DNA from: DASYQV01 sp036005125
Lineage (GTDB): Bacteria > Acidobacteriota > Vicinamibacteria > Vicinamibacterales > UBA2999
DNA: 9,452 nucleotides
Assembly (NCBI GenBank): GCA_036005125.1
Contig: DASYQV010000004.1
Location: 1 to 9,452, forward strand
Direction: 5' to 3'
The position numbers and the translations under genes were made by a program. The notes beneath the pieces were generated by a model. It did not search any database and was not told the origin of the DNA. It saw only the letters and a program-made list of their open reading frames with translations. This document shows positions 1 through 6,720 of the stretch, piece by piece (the first letter of the stretch is position 1; each line of letters starts with the position of its first letter).

Positions 1-416
1 CCCGCCCGCATAATTGTCAACTGAAGTGCCTCCTGATCCGGGGCGGCACCATGCCAGTGCTCGACCCCTGCCGCGGTGAACCACGGTTGCCCAGGGAGCA
101 TCTCCTGTATGGGTCCGCCCCGCACCTGGTGCCGGCCGCGACCCTCTTCAATCATGAGCAGCTGGCCCCACTCCGCATGAGTATGCCAGTTCGAGCGGCT
201 ACCCGCCGAAAATCGGAGGCGTAGCACTCGCACGTTTGAGGTATCTTCCGACCACCGAACGCCTCCGGTGATCGTCTGGGGAGCGCTGCGTCCTTGTCCG
301 GCGGTGCTCGCAGCTGTTTGAGCGGTCGGGCCCAAGCTTACGGCGACACCATACAAGGTCAGCAACAATAGCAGGGTGAGAAGCCTCGGATTGCGCGGCA
401 GACAGCATCGCAGCAT
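1..416 (-). CDS. Exported cupin-domain protein, partial (C-terminus beyond window)
   Basis: The minus strand is open from an ATG at 416-414 to the window edge, giving 138 codons with no stop, so the gene is truncated. Residues 1-29 look like a signal peptide: an Arg-rich start, then a leucine-rich core (LLTLLLLLTLYGVAV). Residues about 51-138 are a single cupin barrel. The first metal motif is WHTHAEWGQLL (H78, H80, with Q85 or E82 as a possible further ligand) and the second is GVEHWHGAAP (H120, H122), with GGPIQEMLPGQ between them. This resembles the small bicupin-fold/TM1459-like and cupin hydroxynitrile-lyase type group, in which two His, a Gln and a third His bind Mn or Fe. Usual members have HTHPxGQ; here there is one extra residue. 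The start is set by a GAGGAGG ribosome site 9 bases upstream. Substrate is unknown; a periplasmic metal-dependent oxygenase, lyase or isomerase is possible. Family confidence is high, function confidence low. Confidence 0.85.
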   Translation of the reverse strand, partial: MLRCCLPRNPRLLTLLLLLTLYGVAVSLGPTAQTAASTAGQGRSAPQTITGGVRWSEDTSNVRVLRLRFSAGSRSNWHTHAEWGQLLMIEEGRGRHQVRGGPIQEMLPGQPWFTAAGVEHWHGAAPDQEALQLTIMRA

Positions 417-589
417 CGATTACAACCTCCTCGGGTGCGAAGGTTTCGACCCGTTCGGATCGAATTCGGCGGTACAATAACACTCCGTCGCCTCACGCGC
501 GAATAACTCCACCGCGCTCTGTTTCTTCCTCTCATGGCCTGTGGGGTGCGTAAATCAGCGCTCCGATGCGAGCGTATACTCGTGCACCA
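417..589. other. Spacer between hydratase remnant and cupin
   Basis: No intact gene is visible. On the minus strand, 420-554 is open without a start codon and includes GHERKKQSAVELFAREATE. This reads somewhat like protein and could be a further scrap of the same decayed gene, but it matches nothing I recognise and ends inside the cupin ribosome site. No promoter for the cupin stands out, though one must exist here if the cupin is transcribed separately. No hairpin followed by a T-run is seen. Confidence 0.3.
426..432 (-). promoter_or_regulatory. Ribosome binding site of the cupin gene
   Basis: On the minus strand GAGGAGG lies 9 bases before the ATG at 416. It is a near-perfect Shine-Dalgarno sequence and decides this start against the longer minus-strand reading in another frame through the same bases. 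Confidence 0.75.
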
Positions 590-757
590 ATCCGCCGAGA
601 CGGTCACGACGTGGACACATGCGCCGTAGTCCGAAAAATCGATCAGCCCCGCGCTTTTCGTGGCGCATTCATCTGCTCGGGGCGGTTGAGCGTCAGGAGC
701 GTGGTGGCGCCCTGTGCGCGGTCAGCAGCTCGCTCCTGGAACCCGTTCGTGAGTCAA
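590..757 (-). pseudogene. Enoyl-CoA hydratase/isomerase (crotonase) N-terminal remnant
   Basis: Between the dioxygenase and cupin genes the minus strand encodes ATTLLTLNRPEQMNA (664-708), the hallmark of the crotonase superfamily N-terminus (usual form xxTLNRPExxNA). That frame is open from 752 to a TGA at 643-645. In a different frame 590-649 reads GLIDFSDYGACVHVVTVSAD, which fits the next family segment (xALxxF...VRVVVLTGAG). The gap between the two landmarks is about 18 codons, shorter than the usual 27 or so. A third frame from 757 reads MTHERVPGAS-like residues with TTG in place of ATG, so the start may also be lost. No GxAFCAGxDL oxyanion-hole motif follows. Frameshifts plus missing segments point to a decayed gene. 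It lies in line with the upstream symporter/dioxygenase operon and probably was its third gene. The crotonase signature is clear by eye; the exact ends are uncertain. Confidence 0.55.
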
Positions 758-770
758 AAAAGAATCGCAG

Positions 771-1700
771 TCACGAGGTTTGCAGCTGTGCTTCGCCGTA
801 GGTCTGCGCCAGACGGCGGAATTCCGGCTTGAACACCTGATCCGCCATTGCCTGGCAACGCTTGATCAAGCGGGGTTCATCCGCCCGGTAATCCGCTTCA
901 GCATTGTGCAGCGTCTGCAGGTTGTCCCAGACCAGCACGTCGCCTTCCGCCCAGCGGTGCGCATACTGGAATTGCGGCTGAACCTGGTGCTGGAACAGGG
1001 ATTCGAGCAGTTCGTCGCTTTCCTGCCTATCCATGCCGTCGATACTGACGGCATAGCCAGGATTGGCATACAGGATTCTGCGGCCGGAGATCGGATGCAC
1101 CATCACCATCGGGTGCGAAACCGGCGGCTTCTGGCGCTTCTGTTCTTCCGTCAGCGGCGCGCGCGATGTCCTGGCGCCGCCGCGCTGGCGCATCATTTCC
1201 CAGAACTTCTCGAAATTGTGGGTGGCGGTGCGCCCCTCGATACGCTGCTTCACTTCATCGGGCAGCCCATCGTAAGCGGCTGTCATACTGGCGAACCGTG
1301 TCGCGCCCAAAGGCCGCCCATCCCGACACGGCACCTTCAACGCGTACAGCACGTTCACGAAGGCGATGGTTTTGCTGAAGGACATATCGGTGTGCCAATC
1401 CTGCCCGGCATCCGCCAGACCAACAGGCTTGCCGTCCTCCACCATGTTCGACAGGATCATCATCTCAGGATGGCCAGGTTCCTGGAACGCGCCGGAGACA
1501 TGCACTTCCAGATCGCCGAACATGCGGCTGAACGCGACCTGCGCGGCAGGATCGAGAGACTGTCCGGGAAAGCACACCACGCCGTAATCGGCCAAGCAGT
1601 GCAGGCTGAATCCCAGCTCCTTCTCGCCGAAGGGTTGCGACAGATCCAGACCTTCGATCCGACACCCTAAAATCTCACCGGATGGCTTCGCTGTGTACAT
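771..1700 (-). CDS. TauD/TfdA-family 2-oxoglutarate, Fe(II)-dependent dioxygenase
   Basis: A 309-residue cytoplasmic enzyme of the usual family length. It is expected to couple oxidative decarboxylation of 2-oxoglutarate to hydroxylation of a small substrate, often followed by release of sulfite, an aldehyde or a similar group. The iron facial triad is visible: WHTDMSF gives H103 and D105, and NLQTLHNAEADYR gives H265. R277 and R281 in PRLIKRCQ sit where TauD keeps its 2-oxoglutarate-binding arginines. The usual GGDTxFA segment is altered to GATRFAS (132-138), keeping only T134. There is no signal peptide. A GGGGAGAA ribosome site precedes the ATG. The gene begins 18 bases after the symporter stop, so the two are almost certainly co-transcribed and the symporter may import the substrate. 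Taurine specificity cannot be claimed: there is no sulfonate ABC transporter nearby, and the family also acts on phenoxyacetates, alkyl sulfates and others. Confidence 0.93.
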   Translation of the reverse strand: MYTAKPSGEILGCRIEGLDLSQPFGEKELGFSLHCLADYGVVCFPGQSLDPAAQVAFSRMFGDLEVHVSGAFQEPGHPEMMILSNMVEDGKPVGLADAGQDWHTDMSFSKTIAFVNVLYALKVPCRDGRPLGATRFASMTAAYDGLPDEVKQRIEGRTATHNFEKFWEMMRQRGGARTSRAPLTEEQKRQKPPVSHPMVMVHPISGRRILYANPGYAVSIDGMDRQESDELLESLFQHQVQPQFQYAHRWAEGDVLVWDNLQTLHNAEADYRADEPRLIKRCQAMADQVFKPEFRRLAQTYGEAQLQTS

Positions 1701-1718
1701 CGACCGTTCTCCCCTTTT

Positions 1719-3191
1719 TCAACCTTCCCAGCGATACACGCGCTGCGGCTCGTTCCCGGTTTCGGTAAAAGCCTCGTTGACGCCTGGCCGCGCGATCAGC
1801 TTGCCGCCCATCGACAGTGACACTGCATGGCCCAGCAACAGCCCGATCACACTCCCCGCCAAACCGATGAACACGGCCGTACCGCCTGAGGAGACCATCA
1901 GATTCCAGACGATGTTGGTCACCATGCCGCCCGCCAGTGCGCCGACACCTGCGCCGGCGGTGTTCAGCCGCAGACGCAGTCCGAACGCCGCTACGATCAC
2001 CGGGATCAGCATGGAATCGGCACGGAAGGCGAAGGCGAGAAAGCTGTAGCTGATGATCAGCTTCAGCACGTCGGTGCCGCCGATCAGCACGCCCAGCACC
2101 ACCATAACCACGATCGTGGTGCGCGCCACCAGGATGCCTTCGCGATCGGAAAGCTGCGGGCGGATGTAGTGCTGATACAGGTCGCGCGTGATCATCGTGG
2201 CGATGCCCAGCGCCAGACCGCCGGCACAGGTGATCACCGTGATCAGGATCGCCCCCAGCATGATCCCGCTGAGCACGGGGGAGAAATAATGCGCCGCGAA
2301 CAGCGGCAACGCCTGGGCCGGCGCAATGTTCGGTTCATGAATACGCATGAACATCCCAACCGCGACGCCGCCCAACCCGAACAGCGTGGTTCCGACACCG
2401 GCCACGATGGTGCCGATCCGGGATTGCCGCACATCGCGCCCCGACAGCACCGCCTGCACATAGACCTGGGTTGTCAGCACGCCGAACACGATGCCGAACC
2501 CGTTGCCGATATCCTTCCAGAACCCGTTGCCGAACAGATCGAAATAGTTCGCCGGCAGGGCCGCGTGGAAGGTGGAAAAACCGCCGCCGATCGCCAGCGC
2601 CACAGCCCCGAACACGAGCAGCGCGGCGAAGGAGATCAGCAGCTTGGCGAAGCCCGCCACGCCGGCGCTGATTGCGCCGCCCATGAACACATAGGCGATC
2701 ACGAGCACGCTGACGAGGACGAACACCGGCACCGCCGACCAGTGCAGCAGCACCGTCAGCAAGGTGATGGCCGATGCGGCCTGCCCGGGAATGGTCAGGA
2801 AAATGCCGATGCTGTCCGAAACTGCGACGAGCGGGCGGATAGGATTGCCGAAGGTGCACACAAGATACTGCGGCAGCGTTTCCACGCCGCTGCGTCGCAT
2901 CGGCTTGACGAACAGCGTGGCCAGCACCACGCAGCCAGTGCCGGCGCCAAGTGTGTACCACCAGGCCGGCAAGCCGTACACGAATGCTGCCTGTGCAGTC
3001 CCGACGGTGGACGCCCCACCAACCAGCGCACCGACGATGATGCCGGAAACGACCGGCCACCCTGCGCGCCGGCCCGCCACGGTGAAATCACGGGTCGATC
3101 GCACACGCCAGCCGGAGATCACCGCGATCAATGCGATAAGGAGGGTGACCGTCATCACCCCGACGATCATTCCCGTTTGCGCAGCTTCCAT
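1719..3191 (-). CDS. Sodium:solute symporter family (SSS) transporter
   Basis: A 490-residue inner-membrane protein with about 12-13 hydrophobic segments (roughly 8-27, 47-70, 76-95, 121-147, 153-172, 180-203, 230-250, 262-283, 305-335, 357-400, 412-435, 438-460). Family landmarks include the early RSTRDFTVAGRRAGWP loop (31-46), VKPMRRSGVETLPQYL (95-110), and the helix ending in ATMITRDLY (331-339), which matches the PutP/vSGLT helix ending in TEDLY. In that helix the sodium-site pair (Ser-Thr in PutP, Ser-Ser in vSGLT) aligns by eye to T321-C322, a mild departure. The transporter should couple inward sodium flow to uptake of a small organic solute, probably a carboxylate, amino acid or similar; the substrate is unknown. 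It is the first gene of the pair with the dioxygenase. AGGAG sits only 4 bases before the ATG, a tight but usable spacing; later in-frame ATGs at codons 8 and 13 lack such a site. Confidence 0.93.
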   Translation of the reverse strand: MEAAQTGMIVGVMTVTLLIALIAVISGWRVRSTRDFTVAGRRAGWPVVSGIIVGALVGGASTVGTAQAAFVYGLPAWWYTLGAGTGCVVLATLFVKPMRRSGVETLPQYLVCTFGNPIRPLVAVSDSIGIFLTIPGQAASAITLLTVLLHWSAVPVFVLVSVLVIAYVFMGGAISAGVAGFAKLLISFAALLVFGAVALAIGGGFSTFHAALPANYFDLFGNGFWKDIGNGFGIVFGVLTTQVYVQAVLSGRDVRQSRIGTIVAGVGTTLFGLGGVAVGMFMRIHEPNIAPAQALPLFAAHYFSPVLSGIMLGAILITVITCAGGLALGIATMITRDLYQHYIRPQLSDREGILVARTTIVVMVVLGVLIGGTDVLKLIISYSFLAFAFRADSMLIPVIVAAFGLRLRLNTAGAGVGALAGGMVTNIVWNLMVSSGGTAVFIGLAGSVIGLLLGHAVSLSMGGKLIARPGVNEAFTETGNEPQRVYRWEG

Positions 3192-3223
3192 CCCTCTCCT
3201 GCACGTCTGGTATTCAGAACGTC

Positions 3224-3229
3224 ATATTA
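3224..3229 (-). promoter_or_regulatory. Possible -10 element of the symporter/dioxygenase operon
   Basis: On the minus strand TAATAT (four of six matches to TATAAT) lies 32 bases before the symporter ATG. Only a weak -35 (TGGTTA, spacer 16) is upstream, and an eight-base palindrome CGACGTCG (3236-3243) lies between the two. It is the most A/T-rich site in the spacer, but the call is tentative. Confidence 0.2.
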
Positions 3230-3277
3230 GCCGCTCGACGTCGTTTAACCACCACGGAAGGATCTATGGATGTCTAA

Positions 3278-3296
3278 CTCGATCCGATCGGTCGAG
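3278..3296. repeat. Short inverted repeat in the inter-operon spacer
   Basis: CTCGA-T-CCGATCGG-TCGAG forms arms of nine bases with one unpaired T. No T-run follows on either strand, so an intrinsic terminator is doubtful. It lies between the end of the TPR gene and the symporter promoter region and could be an operator or a weak stem. A separate perfect ten-base palindrome, GTGTCGACAC, is at 3330-3339, just after the TPR stop codon. Confidence 0.3.
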
Positions 3297-3341
3297 TAGC
3301 CCTTTGATTCGTGCCGGGTTATGCTGCGCGTGTCGACACCT

Positions 3342-4913
3342 TCACGATACGAACGTTCTCGCCTCTCGAAGCTCCGGCCGCTTCGAAGCAGAATCCATGA
3401 GGTCGATCACGGCGCGGTAGTACCGCTTCGCCTCGTCCACCCTCAGGGCGGCCCTGGCGGCTCGCGCGGCGCCGACGAGCGTCCTCGCACGATTCGGCTC
3501 CCGCTTGAGCGTTGCCTCGTACGCGGCCAGCGCCTCGCCCGGCATCTCGTGCGCCATCAGAATGTCGCCGAGCAGCTCGCGCGCGGGGATGAGCGGGCCG
3601 GGCGTTACCGGATGCTTCTCGACCCGCTCTTCCTTGTCCGCCGCCTCGCGGGCCAGTCGCAGCGCGTCGGTGCGCCGCCCCTCCGCGTGCGCAATCCAGG
3701 CGGAAACGGCCAGTCGCTGCGCATCTACCACAATCGGCCAGTACGCATCCTTCTTCGCCGTCAGGTCGACGGCGATTCTGGCGAGCGCGTCGGCCTCCTG
3801 CTTCGCCAGCGCGAGGTCGCCGGAGCGCGCCGCCCCGAGGCCTTTCGCAAAGTGCGTCACGGCGGCCGCCTCGGGAGCCACGGCACCTGTGGTGACCTTG
3901 AGCGCGGCGGCGGCCTTCCAGTCGTCGCGTTCGAGTGCGTACCGCGCCGGCATGGCCAGCGCGTTGTAGGAACCGAGCGCCCCCGCGATGTACTCGCCCG
4001 CAATGCTGCCGCCAATCTCCTGGATCGCGGCGAGCGCCGCCTGGTCGCGCGCCTGCTGCAGGTAGGCGTAGACCATATAGTCGAGCGGATGGGATTTGCC
4101 GCCGGGCGTCGGCTCGAGATCGGCAGATCGGCGGTTCGTCCTGATGGATTCGTCCCAATAGCCCAGGCGCGTGAAGATGTGCGAGGGCATGTGCAAGGCG
4201 TGGGGTGCCGCCGGCGCGATCTCGGCGTACTGCCGGGCGGCGTCGACCGCGAGGTGCGCGAGCGACGGCGAATCGAAGGCATGAATGATGTAATGGGCGA
4301 GCCCCGGGTGCTTAGGCTGTTGGCGGTAGAGGCGCGTGAGCAGCTGCGCGGCCTCCTTCTGCTGTTTGAAGGTCAGGTCGGTCGGCGGCGCGTTGGCGAC
4401 GCGGAAGATCGCGTGGAAGATCTGAGCTTCAACATCCTTCGGGAACCGGTCGACGATACTCTTCATCGCGGCCTCGTACTTGAGCATCCGCGTCCGGTTG
4501 CTGAGCGTCTGGTGATCGCGGAAGAGCGCCGCCGCCGCATCGATGTAGCCGCGGTCGCGATCGCTCCGACCGCCGATGCTCATCGCCTTCTGCGCCGCCG
4601 CCCAGCCCGCCGCCTGCCCCTCGGTCGTGCTGCCGCCGGCCATCGGGTTGCCGAAGTGGGACATCGCGACGCCCCAGTACGCGATGCCGCAGCCCTGATC
4701 TGCCTCGACGACCGACTCGAATGTCTTGCGCGCCTCGGGAAACCAGAACGAGTGCAGCATGGCGACGGCACGGTTCATCCGCGCCTGCGCTTCCGCATTG
4801 CAGGCGACCGCGAACGTCACCGTGCCCAGCTCATGGATGTGCTGCGGCTCCTGCGCCGACACGGCCTGCGCAGTAGCCCACGCGATCACCGCCGTCGCGA
4901 GAATTGTGCGCAT
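3342..4913 (-). CDS. Exported tetratricopeptide-repeat protein with conserved His clusters
   Basis: A 523-residue protein. Residues 1-20 form a signal peptide with a likely cut after AVSA, so it is periplasmic or secreted. Helical repeat pairs follow: an N-terminal region with MLHSFWFPEARKTFESVV (52-69) and GIAYWGVAMSHF (76-87); a central histidine-rich core with KHPGLAHYIIHAFDSP (201-216) and APHALHMPSHIFTRLG (236-251); and clearer TPR-like pairs near the C-terminus (ARELLGDILMAHEMPGEALAAYEATLKREP in outline, about 444-473, then 478-505). The central core is typical of a large family annotated only as TPR protein; its biochemical role is not known to me. Its ATG is 11 bases after the stop of the upstream propeller gene, with AAGGG overlapping that stop, so the two are co-transcribed and probably translationally coupled. 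It may act as a scaffold for the exported propeller, or the His clusters may bind metal. Confidence 0.88.
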   Translation of the reverse strand: MRTILATAVIAWATAQAVSAQEPQHIHELGTVTFAVACNAEAQARMNRAVAMLHSFWFPEARKTFESVVEADQGCGIAYWGVAMSHFGNPMAGGSTTEGQAAGWAAAQKAMSIGGRSDRDRGYIDAAAALFRDHQTLSNRTRMLKYEAAMKSIVDRFPKDVEAQIFHAIFRVANAPPTDLTFKQQKEAAQLLTRLYRQQPKHPGLAHYIIHAFDSPSLAHLAVDAARQYAEIAPAAPHALHMPSHIFTRLGYWDESIRTNRRSADLEPTPGGKSHPLDYMVYAYLQQARDQAALAAIQEIGGSIAGEYIAGALGSYNALAMPARYALERDDWKAAAALKVTTGAVAPEAAAVTHFAKGLGAARSGDLALAKQEADALARIAVDLTAKKDAYWPIVVDAQRLAVSAWIAHAEGRRTDALRLAREAADKEERVEKHPVTPGPLIPARELLGDILMAHEMPGEALAAYEATLKREPNRARTLVGAARAARAALRVDEAKRYYRAVIDLMDSASKRPELREARTFVS

Positions 4914-4924
4914 GGTACCGACCC

Positions 4925-6415
4925 TTACTTTGCCGCAATCGCGAAGAGCTGGTTGCGATTCATGATGAACAGCGTGTTGTGTGCCGGCACCGGCGTCGCA
5001 TACACGGCGCTGCCCATATTCATCGTCGCCAGGATTTTCTTCTCTTTGCCGGCCTGCATGACGACGATATCGCCGTCCTCGGTGCCGAGATACACCTTGC
5101 TGTCGGCCACGAGCGCCGATCCCCAGATCGCCGATGTGAAGTCGTGGACCCAGTACTCCTGCCCGGTGCTCGAGTCGAGACAGTGGAGAAACCCGCTGAA
5201 GTCAGGAATGTAGGCCAGGCCGTCCGCAACCGCCGCCGTTGAGATGGATCGCCGAATCTTGCTGAAGTGGAAGACCAGGCCGTTTCGCGTGATGTCGCCG
5301 CGCTTGCTCGGATCGATCGCGTAGAAGTGCCCCACACCTTCGCCATGCTCCGGGTCCTGCCCATTGGCCACATAGACGCGATCCCGATAAACGACCGGCG
5401 TCGAGATCAGCTCGTTGCGCGTCCGCGGCCAGACCGCTGCCTTCGGGTTCGTATCGAACTCCCACAATTTCTTCCCGGTCGTCGCCTCGTATCCGCGGAC
5501 CCAGCCATCGCCCTGCGCCGACACCACTTGCGCGACGACCGTCGACAGGAGCCTGCCGTCGTCCTGTTCAACGTCGCTCCGAATCCTGGCGACCGCGGGC
5601 GTCGACCACTGCCCGTGCAGAATCCGATCCTCGACCGAATTGTCCGCCCACACCAGCTTTCCGGTTGTCTTGTTGACCGCGATGATCGCCGGCGCCTTGG
5701 GCGACGGGATGCTGACGTGGGTTTCATCCTGGCCGTTCGACGTACTCACGAAAATCAGATCGCCCCAGACGACCGGCGACGAGTTCGCGAGGTTGTGCGG
5801 GAACGTGCCGACTTCCTTCATCATGTCGAACGACCAGATGACGTCGGCGTCGTTCGGTCCCGTCAGCTTCTCGTCCCTGAACGGGCCGTCATTCTCGCCG
5901 TCATGGAAGCCCCTGATATCGAGGCACCACAACACGCCGCGGTTGCTCACATAGTAGAGCCGCTCGCCCTCGACGAGTGGTGAGCTGGCCACTCCCTGAA
6001 ACGGCCAGTCGTTCGCACGGCCCGATTCGAGCTTGGCATGTGTCTGCTGCCACATGAATTCGCCGTCCGATTCGCGGAACGCCATCAGCACGCCGCGGTC
6101 GCCGCCCTGTTTCGGATCGCGCATCCCTTCATTGTTCGTCCCGACGAACACCATGCCGCCGGCCACCACCGGGTTGCCGTAGCTTTGCGATCCGAGCGAC
6201 GCCACCCACCTCACGTTTTTCTTCGTCTTGATGTCCCACTCGGTCGGCAGGCCTTTCATCGACGACACCATGTTTCTATCGGGAGTGCCGCCCCACATCG
6301 GCCAGTCGCCTGTGCCCGGGTCCGACGCGACGACATGCGTCGCCTGAGTGATCGCCAGCCCAAGGGCAGCGGCGACGAGAAATCCGACTCGAACGCGCAA
6401 AAGTGAGGTCCTCAT
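4925..6415 (-). CDS. Exported PQQ-binding-like beta-propeller protein (operon 1)
   Basis: A 496-residue protein with a signal peptide (about 1-30, cut near VVA/SD), followed by DWPMWGGTPDRNMVS, the entry typical of this propeller family. Blade motifs of the form A-x-D/N-x-x-T-G-x-x-x-W recur: VLMAFRESDGEFMW (109-122), IIAVNKTTGKLVW (244-256), VRGYEATTGKKLWEFD (306-321), LHCLDSSTGQEYW (410-422) and DIVVMQAG (449-456). NGQDPEHGEGVGHFYAID (351-368) is a landmark shared with planctomycete and acidobacterial homologues. Only two cysteines (C164, C412) are seen, so the vicinal disulfide of classical PQQ alcohol dehydrogenases is absent, and there is no haem CXXCH. It may be a divergent quinoprotein or a non-catalytic BamB-like propeller. 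The region just before its ATG is weak as a ribosome site (TCGGGAACAGCG), and a TAG of an apparent broken upstream gene ends 12 bases before it, which suggests lost translational coupling. Confidence 0.9.
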   Translation of the reverse strand: MRTSLLRVRVGFLVAAALGLAITQATHVVASDPGTGDWPMWGGTPDRNMVSSMKGLPTEWDIKTKKNVRWVASLGSQSYGNPVVAGGMVFVGTNNEGMRDPKQGGDRGVLMAFRESDGEFMWQQTHAKLESGRANDWPFQGVASSPLVEGERLYYVSNRGVLWCLDIRGFHDGENDGPFRDEKLTGPNDADVIWSFDMMKEVGTFPHNLANSSPVVWGDLIFVSTSNGQDETHVSIPSPKAPAIIAVNKTTGKLVWADNSVEDRILHGQWSTPAVARIRSDVEQDDGRLLSTVVAQVVSAQGDGWVRGYEATTGKKLWEFDTNPKAAVWPRTRNELISTPVVYRDRVYVANGQDPEHGEGVGHFYAIDPSKRGDITRNGLVFHFSKIRRSISTAAVADGLAYIPDFSGFLHCLDSSTGQEYWVHDFTSAIWGSALVADSKVYLGTEDGDIVVMQAGKEKKILATMNMGSAVYATPVPAHNTLFIMNRNQLFAIAAK

Positions 6416-6427
6416 CGCTGTTCCCGA

Positions 6428-6660
6428 CTACGGATCAATGTCACCGGGGCATATAGGTTTTGCCCACACACGTTCGGGTGTTCCCACAGTAGACTTCCCG
6501 TCCGGACCGGCTGACGGTTTGATGAAATACACCTGCGCGTGGTCCGGGTCGTCTTGAGGTTCGCGATCATCTCTTCCGGCATCGCGGCCGAAGTGTCTGC
6601 TGGTGCGAAGTGTCGACCGTCGCCCCCGATGAAGTCAATTCGTTTGTCGGCGTGCCTGAA
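6428..6660 (-). pseudogene. Frameshifted tail of an unrecognised minus-strand gene
   Basis: In the divergent spacer the minus strand reads as protein in two consecutive frames. Bases 6553-6660 give GGDGRHFAPADTS and AMPEEMIANLK with good codon character. From 6553 down to a TAG at 6428-6430 another frame gives DDPDHAQVYFIKPSAG, then PDGKSTVGTPERVWAKP and ICPGDIDP. Joining them needs one extra base near 6551-6555 (AAGACGAC where AAGGACGAC would be continuous). The stop lies 12 bases before the propeller start, the spacing of an operon partner. There is no room for the rest of the gene, because the divergent propeller on the plus strand starts at 6721. So this is probably the tail of a gene whose front was lost in a rearrangement, or, if the shift is an assembly error, a short ORF. 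I do not recognise the family. Confidence 0.4.
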
Positions 6661-6709
6661 ACTGAAGTATCGTCCTTGGCGCACGATCCGCCTGATGTCG
6701 GCACGCAGC

Positions 6710-6714
6710 GAGGA
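6710..6714 (+). promoter_or_regulatory. Ribosome binding site deciding the start of the second propeller
   Basis: GAGGA ends 6 bases before the ATG at 6721. The same frame is open from a GTG at 6610, but those 37 extra codons lack such a site and would bury the signal peptide, so 6721 is chosen. Confidence 0.7.
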
Positions 6715-6720
6715 AAAGGT

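Larger units (their letters stand above)
6416..6720. promoter_or_regulatory. Divergent spacer between the two propeller operons
   Basis: These 305 bases separate two head-to-head operons and should contain both promoters. No strong sigma-70 pair is seen. A weak plus-strand candidate is TTGTCG (from about 6644) with TATCGT 18 bases later (from about 6668). A minus-strand CTATAT lies near 6451-6456 without a matching -35. GTCCGGAC (6500-6507) is a perfect eight-base palindrome. Most of the spacer is occupied by the decayed minus-strand gene tail described separately, so any promoters overlap old coding sequence. Confidence 0.4.

Noticed and set aside
752..762. T-run after the dioxygenase stop as an intrinsic terminator
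   Set aside because: Six T residues are present on the minus strand, but no stable GC stem precedes them.
566..832. Plus-strand open frame of 88 codons after the dioxygenase gene
   Set aside because: No ribosome site, no recognisable motif, overlaps the dioxygenase end, and the opposite strand carries the crotonase signature.
780..1670. Plus-strand open frame of 296 codons
   Set aside because: Antisense to the dioxygenase, which has its full catalytic set. No independent start site or motif.
771..1700. Naming the dioxygenase tauD
   Set aside because: The fold and catalytic residues fit the family, but substrate-specific residues and gene context do not establish taurine as substrate.
2169..3230. 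Plus-strand open frame of 353 codons
   Set aside because: Antisense to the symporter; rich in His, Arg, Asp and Gln, as expected from reading membrane-protein codons backwards.
3321..5213. Plus-strand open frame of 630 codons
   Set aside because: It lies antisense to the TPR and propeller genes, both of which have signal peptides, recognisable motifs and operon spacing. The product is Arg/Gly/Val-rich with no motif, a usual shadow in GC-rich coding DNA.
6610..6720. Upstream extension of the second propeller from GTG 6610
   Set aside because: The 37 extra residues have no family resemblance and would precede a normal signal peptide; the ATG at 6721 has its own ribosome site.
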